Shown here: piece by piece, positions 29,300 through 38,158 of the stretch
Layout of the letters: the number at the start of each line of letters is the position of its first letter
How positions within the stretch are numbered: the stretch's first letter is position 1
From: a virus
Virus record (IMG/VR): IMGVR_UViG_3300031707_004158
Coordinates: 1-46,027 of that record
Length of the DNA: 46,027 bases
Strand: one strand, 5' to 3'
The notes under the pieces: model-generated
The model's database searches: none
The model's input: the letters and a program-made list of their open reading frames with translations, nothing else
Told to the model about the DNA's origin: nothing
Translations under genes and position numbers: made by a program

Positions 29300-29950
29300 T
29301 TACCCTCCTAAAATGTTCACGCCAATCCCCTGCAAGTCACCCATGACCTTGAGGCTAAAAGCGGCAACTATCTCCTCGGGATGGACTCTGGCTGGGATGG
29401 ACACGCTTTCTTTCAATAGGAAAAGCGGGACTATTTTTGTCTTGAATTCCCCCGCTCTTTTGCCCTTGACGAATTTCTCCCTTCCAAAAATTATCAGATT
29501 CCCTTTTTTGCTCTTGGCCACGAATGTCTGACCCCACACCGAATCGCTCGGAGCCGGGGCCTTTGTGAGTCCGGCCTTCGTCTTGGCCGCTGGCAACGGG
29601 ATTGTAAGAAATTTCTTATTTTTGGCCGTGATTACGGTCGAGCGATTTCCCCCCACATGGACTCTTGCATATCTCCCGGCTGGCGTTCCTCCCCCTCTTG
29701 CGATGTCTCCCCCGATTGACACCCCTGCCTGGACGGACTCATCCTTGACTTCCGATTTGATTGGAACTACCGAAGCCCTCAATGCCCCAGACCTGACGCT
29801 TATCGATGTACCGCCTGTCGGTCCGCTCATATGCTCCGTCCTGATGAACTTCTGAAGCCATATCGAATCAAGATCAAGGACCCTGATAAGCTTCTTGACA
29901 AGACCAGGGTAGACCTGATCGATTTTGCTCTCATAAATAATATCCGTCAT
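29300..29950 (-). CDS. Neck protein, HK97 gp10-like
   Basis: 216 aa, ATG 29950 overlapping the connector stop (ATGA). An early helix (about 12-40), then a Gly/Ser-rich SGPTGGTSISVRSGALRASV, the GALRASV strand being typical of HK97 gp10-type neck proteins. The middle is Lys-rich and beta. It probably joins connector and tail. Confidence 0.7.
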   Translation of the reverse strand: MTDIIYESKIDQVYPGLVKKLIRVLDLDSIWLQKFIRTEHMSGPTGGTSISVRSGALRASVVPIKSEVKDESVQAGVSIGGDIARGGGTPAGRYARVHVGGNRSTVITAKNKKFLTIPLPAAKTKAGLTKAPAPSDSVWGQTFVAKSKKGNLIIFGREKFVKGKRAGEFKTKIVPLFLLKESVSIPARVHPEEIVAAFSLKVMGDLQGIGVNILGG

Positions 29951-30588
29951 GCTATCGATATCCTCTTGAATTTATCCAATACGGCTTGGACTTCCAGGAG
30001 AAACTGTTTGATATCTGCCATCTTCGATATCGAGCCATCTGGATAGGTGACGGTCGATAGCCCCAGATCCTTCCTCCGCCTGAACCTGTAGCTAATCTGC
30101 TTAAGAAGAGCCATTTTTAGGCTTCCATTGATCGTGTCAGAGTCATATCCCCCATCGTACTTCACCTTTATGACCAGCCTGCCCCTGAGAAACGCTCTGC
30201 ATCCCTCAAAAAATGTGTCGTCCCAGTACCTGTCCATCCAGGCGATGCCACCCGATCCTATGTCTTTCGGATTTCCGATCCTGAGTATTCCCCTTTCGGT
30301 GTAGACCTGGTATTCGCTGGGGTCGATCAGGGTGGATGAATCGAAGGTTCTTGATAGATCCTCCCACACCGAGACGTTGCTGATATTCAGATGGGGAAGC
30401 ATGAGATAGCTCTTCCCGCCATCAAAATAGGCAACCTCATCTGTGACACCTTCAATCTTGGCGTCCATATACCCCTCGGCCTCCGAGATCACACCATCGA
30501 TATAATGTTGTAATTTTTTATCAGAAGAGGCGTCATCATCCGGCATATCCAACTCGTCCTTAGCATCTTCGAGCAAAATCAGGCTCAT
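29947..30588 (-). CDS. Head-tail connector (gp6-like)
   Basis: 213 aa from ATG 30588 (GGAGGG 5 nt upstream). The N-terminal helices LILLEDAKDELDM and KKLQHYIDGVISEAEGYMD are those of gp6/gp15-type connectors. The C-terminal half has the usual long helix with LKMALLKQISYRFRRRKDLG. It forms the ring below the portal. The portal and capsid genes expected upstream are not in the next 15 kb. Confidence 0.8.
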   Translation of the reverse strand: MSLILLEDAKDELDMPDDDASSDKKLQHYIDGVISEAEGYMDAKIEGVTDEVAYFDGGKSYLMLPHLNISNVSVWEDLSRTFDSSTLIDPSEYQVYTERGILRIGNPKDIGSGGIAWMDRYWDDTFFEGCRAFLRGRLVIKVKYDGGYDSDTINGSLKMALLKQISYRFRRRKDLGLSTVTYPDGSISKMADIKQFLLEVQAVLDKFKRISIA

Positions 30589-30602
30589 GGGTCCCTCCAA
30601 AG

Positions 30603-30902
30603 TTAAGAAAGAATCTGTCTAATGAATATCTTTAAGTCATCCTCTGCGATTTCCGTGTTGCTCAGATTCAAGCGTACCCTCAAACTGTAGTCCTCCCCAG
30701 CTGTTCCTCCTTTGACTTGAATCAAGATTTTCAATCCGCTCTTAGATGATGTTCCTATCATGTCAGTTTTCTCTGTGCCCTCGCTGTCAAAAATCTTAGT
30801 TTCGGCAGAAGATATACTTGCCCCTGTCGGGACGGCATCGGTGCAATCGATTTCAAGAATCCGGATCTCCGCCGGTTGCTTGAGCCAATTCTTAGGGTTC
30901 AT
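30603..30902 (-). CDS. Small structural protein, Ig-like
   Basis: 99 aa, ATG 30902 with GAGGAA. The sequence is a single beta-sandwich-like domain (AEIRILEIDCTDAVPTGASI; SGLKILIQVKGGTAGEDYSL) that resembles small virion decoration domains known in siphophages near the connector. No signal peptide. A minor virion protein is the best guess. Confidence 0.6.
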   Translation of the reverse strand: MNPKNWLKQPAEIRILEIDCTDAVPTGASISSAETKIFDSEGTEKTDMIGTSSKSGLKILIQVKGGTAGEDYSLRVRLNLSNTEIAEDDLKIFIRQILS

Positions 30903-30915
30903 CTTTATTCCTCGT

Positions 30916-31740
30916 CTATTTCTCGAATTTGAAAATGGGCCTGCTTTTAAATGAAAATTTGAGCGGCTTACCTTTGAACCTCAAAAAGATGGTGCCGGCC
31001 AAAATCGCCACGTAATTCTTTATCTCCCGGACTATTCCGGAGAACGATATGCTTCCATGAACGGACCTCTCCCCCACAAACTTGCGGATCACTTTACCGG
31101 ATGAGAAGACCAAACCCGTCTCGATTCTCTTGTAGACCACTTTCCTGACAACAACTCCCCCGGCCCACGAAAGAGTCCCCACAACACTTCTTAAAATTAC
31201 AACGACATTTTTAAGTGCTTGGATTATTCCGGAGAACAATATACTGCCGGAAAGGAACCGTCCACCCGCAAACTTCCGATAAATGGCCCCAGATGATAGC
31301 AATGTTCCAACGTCCATTCTCTTCCCTGAAAACTTTCTCAATAATGTGCCTGCCACCCAAGAAAGGGAACCCGCCTCAACCCTATTCCCTTGAAACTTGC
31401 GGATCAAAGAACCTGCTTCCAACGCAAGTATCCCGACGAGGCTACGAACCACACTCCATTTTCTTGTTACTGTCCCATAGGTCCACGATAGATTTCCAAG
31501 GATAATTCTTGCACCTAAAAACTTTCTTCCCACTGTTCCCTGTGCCCAAGATAAAGCTCCAGCCTCGGTTCTTTTACCTGAAAACTTTCGAGAGGCTGTC
31601 CCTCCCAACCACGATAAACTTCCCGTGAGCTTGCGAGGAGCATTGTAAATTCTTCTCACTGTTCCCTGTGCCCAAGATAAAGTACCAGCTTCCCTTCTTC
31701 CTCCGGCGACCTTCCTTACAACCGTTCCCGTAAGAGGCAT
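30916..31740 (-). CDS. Tandem 21-residue-repeat protein
   Basis: 274 aa from ATG 31740 (GGAG 6 nt upstream). The protein consists of about 11 repeats of 20-23 residues, consensus G-x-L-S-W-x-x-G-T-x-x-R-K-F-x-G-x-R-x-x-x. At the DNA level a 26-bp stretch is identical at 31531-31556 and 31657-31682, exactly two repeat units apart. The alternation suggests a beta-solenoid or fibre. A single copy of the same repeat lies near the end of the DNRLRE protein at 34134-34934. Function unknown; probably virion surface. Confidence 0.75.
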   Translation of the reverse strand: MPLTGTVVRKVAGGRREAGTLSWAQGTVRRIYNAPRKLTGSLSWLGGTASRKFSGKRTEAGALSWAQGTVGRKFLGARIILGNLSWTYGTVTRKWSVVRSLVGILALEAGSLIRKFQGNRVEAGSLSWVAGTLLRKFSGKRMDVGTLLSSGAIYRKFAGGRFLSGSILFSGIIQALKNVVVILRSVVGTLSWAGGVVVRKVVYKRIETGLVFSSGKVIRKFVGERSVHGSISFSGIVREIKNYVAILAGTIFLRFKGKPLKFSFKSRPIFKFEK

Positions 31741-31741
31741 C

Positions 31742-32401
31742 TCAATCTCCAAAGACAAACATTTTCTTTCCCCAGTGGGCACACTTCACACCGCCATGAA
31801 CCCACACCTCGAAACCAGCATCACGTGCACGCTGGCAGTACCCCCAATCTTCAGAAAGATATTCCTGATTATAGATAAAAGGCATATAGAGTGCCCATGC
31901 CTTGTCTCCGCTAACATTCCGCTTGTAGTGCAGTTCGGGATATTTCTCAATCATCCCCTCGACAACTTTTCTTTTGACCATAAAACATCCAGTCGAGACA
32001 TATATAGCTGGCGTCAAAAGTCCATGAACCAAAACATCGTTCCATGACGGACCATCCACAGGCAACCGGACTGCGGCAACGGGATTATCCTGCTTCAGCC
32101 GATATATCCCCGCCACGATGTCCTTATCAGCCTTCGCAAGCGTGGTCAACGTGTCGGGTGCAATTGACACATCGTCATCAATCGAGAAAAGATAGTCCGC
32201 CCCCTTCTGCATGAAGGAAACGAGGTCGTTGTTTCTGGCACGGTCAATCAGGCTGTCCCCCATCTGTGGAGGAAAAACTGTATCAAACCCATGTTTGGCA
32301 GCATCCCTCATGGCATCCTCTATCGAAAGAACGGTCGCCCACTCGGGATTCCGATTGCTGCAACAGGAGATGAAGATTTTCTTTTTTTCTTTCCCAAACA
32401 T
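31742..32401 (-). CDS. Glycosyltransferase-like protein (GT-A)
   Basis: 219 aa, ATG 32401 with GAGG. Begins with a beta strand IFISCCSNR, then helix, and carries the DxD-type SIDDDVSI (about 73-80) expected for metal and nucleotide-sugar binding. A downstream EDWGYCQRARDAGFEVWVH block is typical of phage- and capsule-associated GT-A enzymes. It is the first sugar gene of the set. Confidence 0.75.
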   Translation of the reverse strand: MFGKEKKKIFISCCSNRNPEWATVLSIEDAMRDAAKHGFDTVFPPQMGDSLIDRARNNDLVSFMQKGADYLFSIDDDVSIAPDTLTTLAKADKDIVAGIYRLKQDNPVAAVRLPVDGPSWNDVLVHGLLTPAIYVSTGCFMVKRKVVEGMIEKYPELHYKRNVSGDKAWALYMPFIYNQEYLSEDWGYCQRARDAGFEVWVHGGVKCAHWGKKMFVFGD

Positions 32402-32407
32402 AAAACC

Positions 32408-32884
32408 TCACGTCTTATTAAAAGTGTTTCCTCCAATGTCCCTCATCACTTCCCACAGTTCAACAGCGTTGCGAACCAGTATGACATGGAGCCAATGAAT
32501 CTTGTTTCCGGTTCCCTGCTTTATGTACTGCTTCATCGTTACCGATACTGCTGTAAATCCTGCCCAGAAGCACTCGAAAAAACTCTCCTCGCTGAATGCC
32601 CTGCAATGGGTCGGATCGCCCCACGCATCGGAAGAAAGATAGTAAGGAACGATGACATTCAGCACTCCCTTATATTTAATGATCCTTGCCAACTCCCTCT
32701 GCATCGCTCTGAGATCAGGCAAATGCTCAAGAATGTGAGAGGCCCATACCATGTCGAGAGAGGCCGATTTGAATGGAATTCCTTGCCGAATGTCAGCCAT
32801 GACGTTGCACGGCTTCGTAATGTCAAGGTTCACCCAGTCACGATCATAACGATAGTCATTTCCGCATCCTAAATTTAGGCGCAC
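32408..32884 (-). CDS. SAM-dependent methyltransferase (class I)
   Basis: 158 aa with GTG start 32884, overlapping the HNH gene end. LNLGCGNDYR (3-12) is motif I; WASHILEHLPD near 47-57 is motif IV/post-IV as in methyltransferase_11 proteins. It is short for the family but contains the complete core. The substrate may be a sugar made by the neighbouring transferases. Confidence 0.82.
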   Translation of the reverse strand: MRLNLGCGNDYRYDRDWVNLDITKPCNVMADIRQGIPFKSASLDMVWASHILEHLPDLRAMQRELARIIKYKGVLNVIVPYYLSSDAWGDPTHCRAFSEESFFECFWAGFTAVSVTMKQYIKQGTGNKIHWLHVILVRNAVELWEVMRDIGGNTFNKT

Positions 32885-33410
32885 TTTCTTTTCTCCGAAT
32901 CTTCAAGTTGCCATAATCCCGCATGCAGTTCACGATGACAATTAGCGCAAAGAGGAATAGTTTTTGACAATTCTATTAGCCTTTCCTCCGTAACTTTTTC
33001 TCTTAAAAATTTGCTAATCATCATCTCTTTTTTAGAGGGTTCTCTATGATGATAATCAATGGCCCCATAATGCGTGTTATATCCGCATTTTGCGCATGTT
33101 AAAAAACCCTTATTATGCAAAATATCTAACCAAAGCTCCTGGTTTCTTCTTTTGCAAAATTGAGATGCCTGCTTTGCCTTTTCTTTATTGTCGATATAAT
33201 ACTTTTTACAATACAGATGACGTTTCTCTTTATTCTGTACATTCCATTTCTTGGTTCTTTCTTTAACTAAATCTTTGTGAGACAGATAATAAAGACGGTT
33301 CCATCGTTTAGTTTTTTCTGGATTTATGGAACCCAATTTTTTGCCTGCTGTCTATTTTCTTCTTTATGAGCAAGGTAATAGACACGTCGCTTTAATTGCT
33401 TTTCGGTCAT
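32875..33410 (-). CDS. HNH endonuclease, reading frame interrupted near its 5' end
   Basis: The main frame (32875-33336, 153 aa from TTG) carries an HNH domain: CAKCGYNTHYGAIDYHHREP and LCANCHRELHAG. An ATG at 33408-33410 with GGGAG upstream opens 28 codons in another frame (MTEKQLKRRVYYLAHKEENR) that continue the same repeat style, then stops at TAA. Joining needs a -1 shift at A AAA AAT (33336-33342), or one A was lost. The full product is about 178 aa. Homing-type endonuclease, probably mobile. Confidence 0.75.
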
Positions 33411-33464
33411 AATGCTCCCGTTGTTATTTCCAGATAAACCATTCACAGAAATAGCAAATTCACT

Positions 33465-34064
33465 TTATGCCTCTGCGCTAACTGATAATTCATAAATGAA
33501 CTGCACGGTATCCAGATTTATTACAACCGGCGCATTGGGCACAAGGTTCCTGTCCATCATGGTTCCACCTGTTGCAACATTGAACAGACCCTGCTCCTGA
33601 ACGGTATAGCCTGCCGTAGCTGTGATGGTGGCTATGGACTGATAAACGCCAGCCCCATTGTTCTGCTGATTTCCCGCTACCCTCGTCTCCCTCGAATTAT
33701 TGAGGGCAGTTCCAGCATTCGATTCGGCAGCCGAGTTGTCGCCCATGTCGTGGAACCTGAAGTTGGCGAAAGCCGTATTAGTAGTTATCAGGGAGGCAAC
33801 CAGATAGTTGGCAAACGCCGTCGTCACCTTCTTGCAACTCACCAGCCCGTAGTCGTCGCAGTGCCAGATGTACCCCCGCTTCCTGAAGACCTTCACCCGC
33901 AGAAACCCTAACAACTCGAGGACTCCCGCCGGATGAGTGTGCCGGATGGCTTCGTAAATCTCCGCCTGCTCCACGCCCTCGGGAATGATGCCCCTTCTGA
34001 CCAGCCGCCCTATTTTGTTGAACCGGACATTACGACTGAGCCTTTTTGTGATATCCTGAAACAT
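33465..34064 (-). CDS. Virion surface or fibre-like protein
   Basis: 199 aa, ATG 34064 with GGAGGA. The N-terminal third is helical with HPAGVLELLGFLRVKVFRKR and a Trp/Cys patch. From about residue 85 a beta domain follows (FRFHDMGDNSAAESNAGTAL; YTVQEQGLFNVATGG; PVVINLDTVQFIYELSV) seen in siphophage fibre or decoration proteins. No signal peptide. A structural role is inferred from this pattern and location. Confidence 0.65.
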   Translation of the reverse strand: MFQDITKRLSRNVRFNKIGRLVRRGIIPEGVEQAEIYEAIRHTHPAGVLELLGFLRVKVFRKRGYIWHCDDYGLVSCKKVTTAFANYLVASLITTNTAFANFRFHDMGDNSAAESNAGTALNNSRETRVAGNQQNNGAGVYQSIATITATAGYTVQEQGLFNVATGGTMMDRNLVPNAPVVINLDTVQFIYELSVSAEA

Positions 34065-34133
34065 TGTCGTTCCTCCTCTCCTGCCAGCTTCCTTCTGACA
34101 AGCTCCCTCTTTTGGATTTTGTTACTGAGCCTT

Positions 34134-34934
34134 CTACCTCGAATATCGAGGACATAATTCCCATCCCTGACCGCCTTTAAACGCCTGGGACAGGGATTCC
34201 ATATTCTTAACAGCCCGATGAGGATCAGGTATAAGATTCTCCAAAATGTCTTTTTGGGTTCGTAAAGAGTCATAGATCGCTCCTGTAATTTTTCTTTTGG
34301 CAGATGCCAATCTTTTAACCGTTCCGCCCACCCATCCTACGGCTCCGGCAACTGCTCGCGGATAATTTGTGGGGGCTGTATAAGTAATAATCAATTTAGG
34401 GCACAACGAGGGATCTGTTGTATAATCTCTGCTATAAAAAAAAGCCATAGATCCGCTTCCATCCTCTGTTCCATCTTTAATTAAAAAGTGACCCACTTGG
34501 GCATGTACGGATTGAAAATGTTGAACCAAAGCCAATACATTCCAGGACATCCAACCATAAGAGGCCGGGACTGCAAGAGAGGCTCCATTGCCAGTCACAT
34601 AATCTCCGCCAGCCGCTGCCCAGTTGTTTCCAGTTTTATAAATATCCCAAGTAGATTGCAATTCGACCCATCCAGTTTGTGTTAATTCATATGCCCAATA
34701 AGTTCTTCCAACGGGATTTGCACCTTTAGCGTAATAATATAAATCCAATTCTGCGGCTGATATTATTGCATCAGCGGGCAGTGATGAAAAATCAAATTTG
34801 ATTATAGTTCTCGTCGTGTTATTCGAGACATATGGGCCAACAGCAATGTATGTTAAATTTCCATAATTTATTGTTGAGCCAAGTTGATATAAATAATTGT
34901 CTATAATAGATGGTTGAACTATTAATTCGCTCAC
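34134..34934 (-). CDS. DNRLRE-domain protein with one SW-repeat
   Basis: 266 aa with GTG start 34934, GGGAG 9 nt upstream. Residues 1-185 follow the DNRLRE carbohydrate-binding-like domain: NYGNLTYIAVG, RTIIKFDFSSLPADAIISA, LDLYYY, ELQSTWD, and PKLIITYTAP at the end. Residues about 193-215 (AGAVGWVGGTVKRLASAKRK) repeat the motif of the 31-kb repeat protein. The tail is basic. Possibly a virion adhesin; the link to the repeat protein suggests joint assembly. Confidence 0.75.
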   Translation of the reverse strand: MSELIVQPSIIDNYLYQLGSTINYGNLTYIAVGPYVSNNTTRTIIKFDFSSLPADAIISAAELDLYYYAKGANPVGRTYWAYELTQTGWVELQSTWDIYKTGNNWAAAGGDYVTGNGASLAVPASYGWMSWNVLALVQHFQSVHAQVGHFLIKDGTEDGSGSMAFFYSRDYTTDPSLCPKLIITYTAPTNYPRAVAGAVGWVGGTVKRLASAKRKITGAIYDSLRTQKDILENLIPDPHRAVKNMESLSQAFKGGQGWELCPRYSR

Positions 34935-34999
34935 TATCTAATTCTCCCTATAGGGAAGCCATGAAGCCAGGAATTTTCATTCCTGCATTCCTGGTTTCC

Positions 35000-35389
35000 T
35001 TATTGAATCTTGATCTGTGGCACATTATTCGCATCACGGAAAATAATGATGCTCTTTAGAATAAGCTCAAATGCTTCTATCCAATTTGTTGGCACCACAA
35101 CTACTCCCCCTCCAAAGTATGATTTTAGGAATGTGTTGAATGGATCAATTACAGAGACCTGAACCCTTTGCCGAAGTGCTGGCACTGTTAAATCATCCTG
35201 AAGGGGAGGATCTTCGTTCATGGCTCCGCTATTAAACAAAACCTCCGGTTCGGCAACTTGCCAATCCCCCCTGATTAATTGAACCCAGAGTACTGTAACC
35301 ATATCCGACACTTTTGAAACAATTATATTGTAGGTTATATCCTGCTGAACGAACGATTTAAGAAAAGTCTTTCCTGGTTGTAAGATCAT
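35000..35389 (-). CDS. Hypothetical protein
   Basis: 129 aa, ATG 35389 with AAGGAGG 6 nt upstream. Mostly beta (KSFVQQDITYNIIVSKVSDM; RQRVQVSVIDPFNTF), with a Gly/Val-rich loop GGGVVVVPTNW. No family recognised. A structural accessory role is possible from its position between virion-surface genes and sugar genes. Confidence 0.65.
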   Translation of the reverse strand: MILQPGKTFLKSFVQQDITYNIIVSKVSDMVTVLWVQLIRGDWQVAEPEVLFNSGAMNEDPPLQDDLTVPALRQRVQVSVIDPFNTFLKSYFGGGVVVVPTNWIEAFELILKSIIIFRDANNVPQIKIQ

Positions 35390-35410
35390 TTTAATTCCTC
35401 CTTCTTATGA

Positions 35411-35494
35411 TTAATCGGCATCTTTTTTGATGATAATATCGTAATGCTTACCACCCTGGTCAAAACCGATAATGAGATTTCGTCCTGTGTTCAT
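35411..35494 (-). CDS. 27-aa small protein
   Basis: ATG 35492-35494 lies 5 nt after AAAGGAGA and the frame ends at TAA 35411-35413. The peptide begins MNTGRNLIIGFDQGGKHYD and ends IIIKKDAD, a compact beta-like sequence. It fills the spacer between the GT9 gene and the 129-aa gene and has a better ribosome site than many longer genes here. Confidence 0.5.
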   Translation of the reverse strand: MNTGRNLIIGFDQGGKHYDIIIKKDAD

Positions 35495-35506
35495 AGGTTC
35501 TCCTTT

Positions 35507-36451
35507 CTACGACTTTGAATGATTAAAAAGCATTTCCCTCACTTTCGCCATCACGTCCCCCACGGTTATAGACCTCATGCACTCGTTGGACTTGCAGACC
35601 TGAAAGGCCGACGTGTCCTGGCACGGGACACACTTTTGCCCGGCCTGAATAATCCTTGATCCTTTCCCCCTTGGAGCATTCTTGGTAGGCAAAGTCGGCC
35701 CGAACATGGCGATCAGCGGCACTCTAAGAATGTCGGCGACGTGCATCAACCCCGTATCCGTCGTGACGAGAAGATCAAGCTGAGAGATTACTTTCGCTGT
35801 TTCCAGGATGCTCAGCTTCCCGGTGTAGTCCGCCGTCATCTGCACGTCCTTTGGAATTTCGTTCTCCCTTCCGAGGCCCACCGTCGATCCCCCAAAATAC
35901 AGATTGAGCGATTCGGAGAGTCCCCGAAAGTGCGGCCACCCCTTCTTGTCCCAGTAGTGGGTCGATGTCCTGAAGTACCCGTTGCACAGCCCGATGATCG
36001 GCCTTGGGAGGTCAAGAATCGGTTTGTCAGCAAGAGGGAAAATTACCTGCGGAACCGGCCCCTCGTATCCCATGGCATACGCTATGTCCATGTAGTGGTC
36101 GGCCTCATGAATCATCGAAGACCTCCAAGATGGCTTGGGGGTAATCCTCTTCTTCATGTTGCTGAGGAAAACATAGAGCACATCGGATTGGACTCCATGC
36201 ACGGAGAGATACCAAAGGTCGTATTTCTTCTCGTCTATCCTGTCTCTGGGCCAACTCAAGACCTTGTCGATAACCGGCCACGCCTTGCAAAGCTCTTCCA
36301 CGGCTTCCCTCCGACTATCCGACCATTCATCGGTTAGGCAGATGTCTATCTGTTTATTCTCCGTCATGGATGCGACTGCTTGGAGTGCTGGCATCATCAT
36401 GCAATAATTTCCACAACCGTTCGAAAAGTACGCCAAAGCAGAAGATTTCAC
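35507..36451 (-). CDS. GT9-family (heptosyltransferase-like) glycosyltransferase
   Basis: 314 aa with GTG start 36451. The N-terminal Rossmann half contains GCGNYCMMMPALQAV. The C-terminal half has the GT9 signature LLVTTDTGLMHVADILRVP (about 232-250) followed by IAMFGPT. A Cys-rich part (CVPCQDTSAFQVC) resembles the usual C-x-x-C region of such enzymes. The enzyme transfers a heptose-like sugar. Its promoter side is shared with the HNH gene on the other strand. Confidence 0.85.
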   Translation of the reverse strand: MKSSALAYFSNGCGNYCMMMPALQAVASMTENKQIDICLTDEWSDSRREAVEELCKAWPVIDKVLSWPRDRIDEKKYDLWYLSVHGVQSDVLYVFLSNMKKRITPKPSWRSSMIHEADHYMDIAYAMGYEGPVPQVIFPLADKPILDLPRPIIGLCNGYFRTSTHYWDKKGWPHFRGLSESLNLYFGGSTVGLGRENEIPKDVQMTADYTGKLSILETAKVISQLDLLVTTDTGLMHVADILRVPLIAMFGPTLPTKNAPRGKGSRIIQAGQKCVPCQDTSAFQVCKSNECMRSITVGDVMAKVREMLFNHSKS

Positions 36452-36480
36452 TTGACTTTTCCTTTTTTAAATGGTACCAT
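36452..36480 (+). promoter_or_regulatory. Rightward promoter of the HNH gene
   Basis: TTGACT (36452-36457), a 17-bp spacer and TACCAT (36475-36480) fit a sigma-70 promoter 36 bp before the HNH start. The element starts immediately next to the GTG of the leftward GT9 gene. Confidence 0.55.
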
Positions 36481-36515
36481 TCATTTATCCATTCTAAATC
36501 ATAAAGGAGACCGAA

Positions 36516-37217
36516 ATGCCTTCAAAAAAATGTATAATTTGTGGTGAACTTTTTTCTGTATTGCCTTATAGAACACAAACAGCAAAATACTGCTCTGTTT
36601 CTTGTGCACATTTGGGCATGAAAAAAAATAAAGAATTGAATTGTCTAATTTGTGGAAAATTGATAAAAAGAAATTCAAAACTTTTTTGTTCATGGGAATG
36701 CTATAAAACCTATAAGACTCTTCATCCTTTAGAAAGAAAATATCCCATGAAGAAAATTTGCATAATTTGTGGGAAGCTTTTTTCAATAGATCGGCCCACA
36801 GATAAAAAATACTGCTCAAAAGAATGCAAAAGAAAAGGATTAGCCGCAACTCATAAGAGAGGACCTGAAAGAAAAAACTGGCAAGGCAGATGGAAAGTAA
36901 AACGGGGATATATAGTGCTTGCCATCTCTGGATTATCTCCTGAAGATCGAGCAATTGCTGAAAAAATGAAAGATTCATGTTATAACCTTTCTGTTCTTGA
37001 GCATCGTCTCATCATGGCCAAACATCTTGGCCGCCCACTCAAAAGGGGAGAGATTGTGCACCATAAAAACGGGATTAAAGACGACAATCGTCTTGAAAAT
37101 TTGGAACTCACCTCTCTTCATAAACATTCAAACACCATAGTTTTCGGAAATCATAAAATCCGCTGCCCTCAATGTGGATTTTCCGCAGAAGCAAATGAAT
37201 TCTCTATTGAAAAATAG
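36516..37217 (+). CDS. HNH endonuclease with zinc fingers, opposite strand
   Basis: 233 aa, ATG 36516 with AAAGGAG 7 nt upstream. Three CxxC-type zinc knuckles ([24 protein letters not shown]) with matching later cysteines fill residues 1-110. The HNH core is [20 protein letters not shown], then [18 protein letters not shown], and a last knuckle CPQCG. It is more AT-rich than the neighbouring sugar genes and faces against them. Together with its own promoter this marks it as a mobile free-standing homing endonuclease. Confidence 0.88.
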   Translation: MPSKKCIICGELFSVLPYRTQTAKYCSVSCAHLGMKKNKELNCLICGKLIKRNSKLFCSWECYKTYKTLHPLERKYPMKKICIICGKLFSIDRPTDKKYCSKECKRKGLAATHKRGPERKNWQGRWKVKRGYIVLAISGLSPEDRAIAEKMKDSCYNLSVLEHRLIMAKHLGRPLKRGEIVHHKNGIKDDNRLENLELTSLHKHSNTIVFGNHKIRCPQCGFSAEANEFSIEK

Positions 37218-37244
37218 CCTATCGCCTTCGATGTTTCCTCTCTT

Positions 37245-38069
37245 TCAATTTACCCCCATATAAATCATGTCTGAGAATTTCGTTTGATTCTCAACTAAAT
37301 ATTTTGGGAATGTGCCATCGATGGAACCGTAATAAACGATTCTATTTTCGGATCTTCCTGAAATGTGGAAACCCTCGTTTACCATTCTCGTTATTCTTTC
37401 CCGACCCAGAAACTTAGAGGTATCCCATTTTCTGTCGGGTCTATGAAAGGCACGGGCCTTCTCGATGATCCTGTCAATCCCGCCTATCCAACTGAAATGC
37501 CATGAGGCGTTTTTCATCACCGTGGATCGTCTTTTCGCACCATTATTTTTCCCATCATAGATCACTCCGACTCTCAGGTCATGACAGGTCTTGTAATGGG
37601 ACAGCAGATCCCCGTATCGACATGCGACCGGAGCAAGGGGGTAATCCCTAGCTGCAAGACCATTCAGATAGTAGTAATAGAGCCAGGCCTGCATCAGGAC
37701 GGGCCTTTCCATTTCTTTCAGCATCGGTATCTTTGATGCCCTCGGTATCTCATCGGCATCCGAGACTATGATGATGTCGTCGTCCGTGGCCTTGTCTTTT
37801 ATTGCATCGAGGATCATATTTCTCTGCTTGATCTCACACTCCTTCTCGGAGAGATGCGGATACGGCATCGTCAAGGAGATAATCTTATCAAGGAACGGTT
37901 CAAACAAGTCCCTGTTCTCAGCGAAGTAAAGGGGCTTCTTCGTCCCCCTTCGTGTCGCATCGGATTCAACGAGCACAAAATAGTCAACCACATCCGAAAG
38001 CTCATGCAGCCTGATATCAAGCAACCGAAGCTCATTGAAGAACGGGAACGTATCGAAGACTTTTGGCAT
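37245..38069 (-). CDS. GT17-family glycosyltransferase
   Basis: 274 aa, ATG 38069; GGGGAG is 11 nt upstream. The sequence has the family layout: an early VFDTFPFFNELRLLDIRL, a FVLVESDATRRG segment, and the metal-binding VSDADEIPR near 103-111. Later YYYYLNG and WHFSWIGG are typical of beta-1,4-N-acetylglucosaminyltransferases of family 17. Acceptor unknown. Confidence 0.85.
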   Translation of the reverse strand: MPKVFDTFPFFNELRLLDIRLHELSDVVDYFVLVESDATRRGTKKPLYFAENRDLFEPFLDKIISLTMPYPHLSEKECEIKQRNMILDAIKDKATDDDIIIVSDADEIPRASKIPMLKEMERPVLMQAWLYYYYLNGLAARDYPLAPVACRYGDLLSHYKTCHDLRVGVIYDGKNNGAKRRSTVMKNASWHFSWIGGIDRIIEKARAFHRPDRKWDTSKFLGRERITRMVNEGFHISGRSENRIVYYGSIDGTFPKYLVENQTKFSDMIYMGVN

Positions 38070-38071
38070 AT

Positions 38072-38158
38072 TTAATATTCTCCCCTGCCTTTTAAGTTTT
38101 CATTTGGAACTGCAATGCCTCGTCCACTTGCGGCGAGGTAGTTTACAGCTTCCTCCAT
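38072..38158 (-). CDS. Possible 28-aa small protein overlapping GT2 end
   Basis: ATG 38156-38158 is 8 nt after GGAG; the frame ends at TAA 38072-38074. It starts inside the 3' end of the GT2 gene and reaches to the start of the GT17 gene. The peptide reads MEEAVNYLAASGRGIAV and ends GEY. It could instead be a coupling leader for the next gene. Confidence 0.3.
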   Translation of the reverse strand: MEEAVNYLAASGRGIAVPNENLKGRGEY

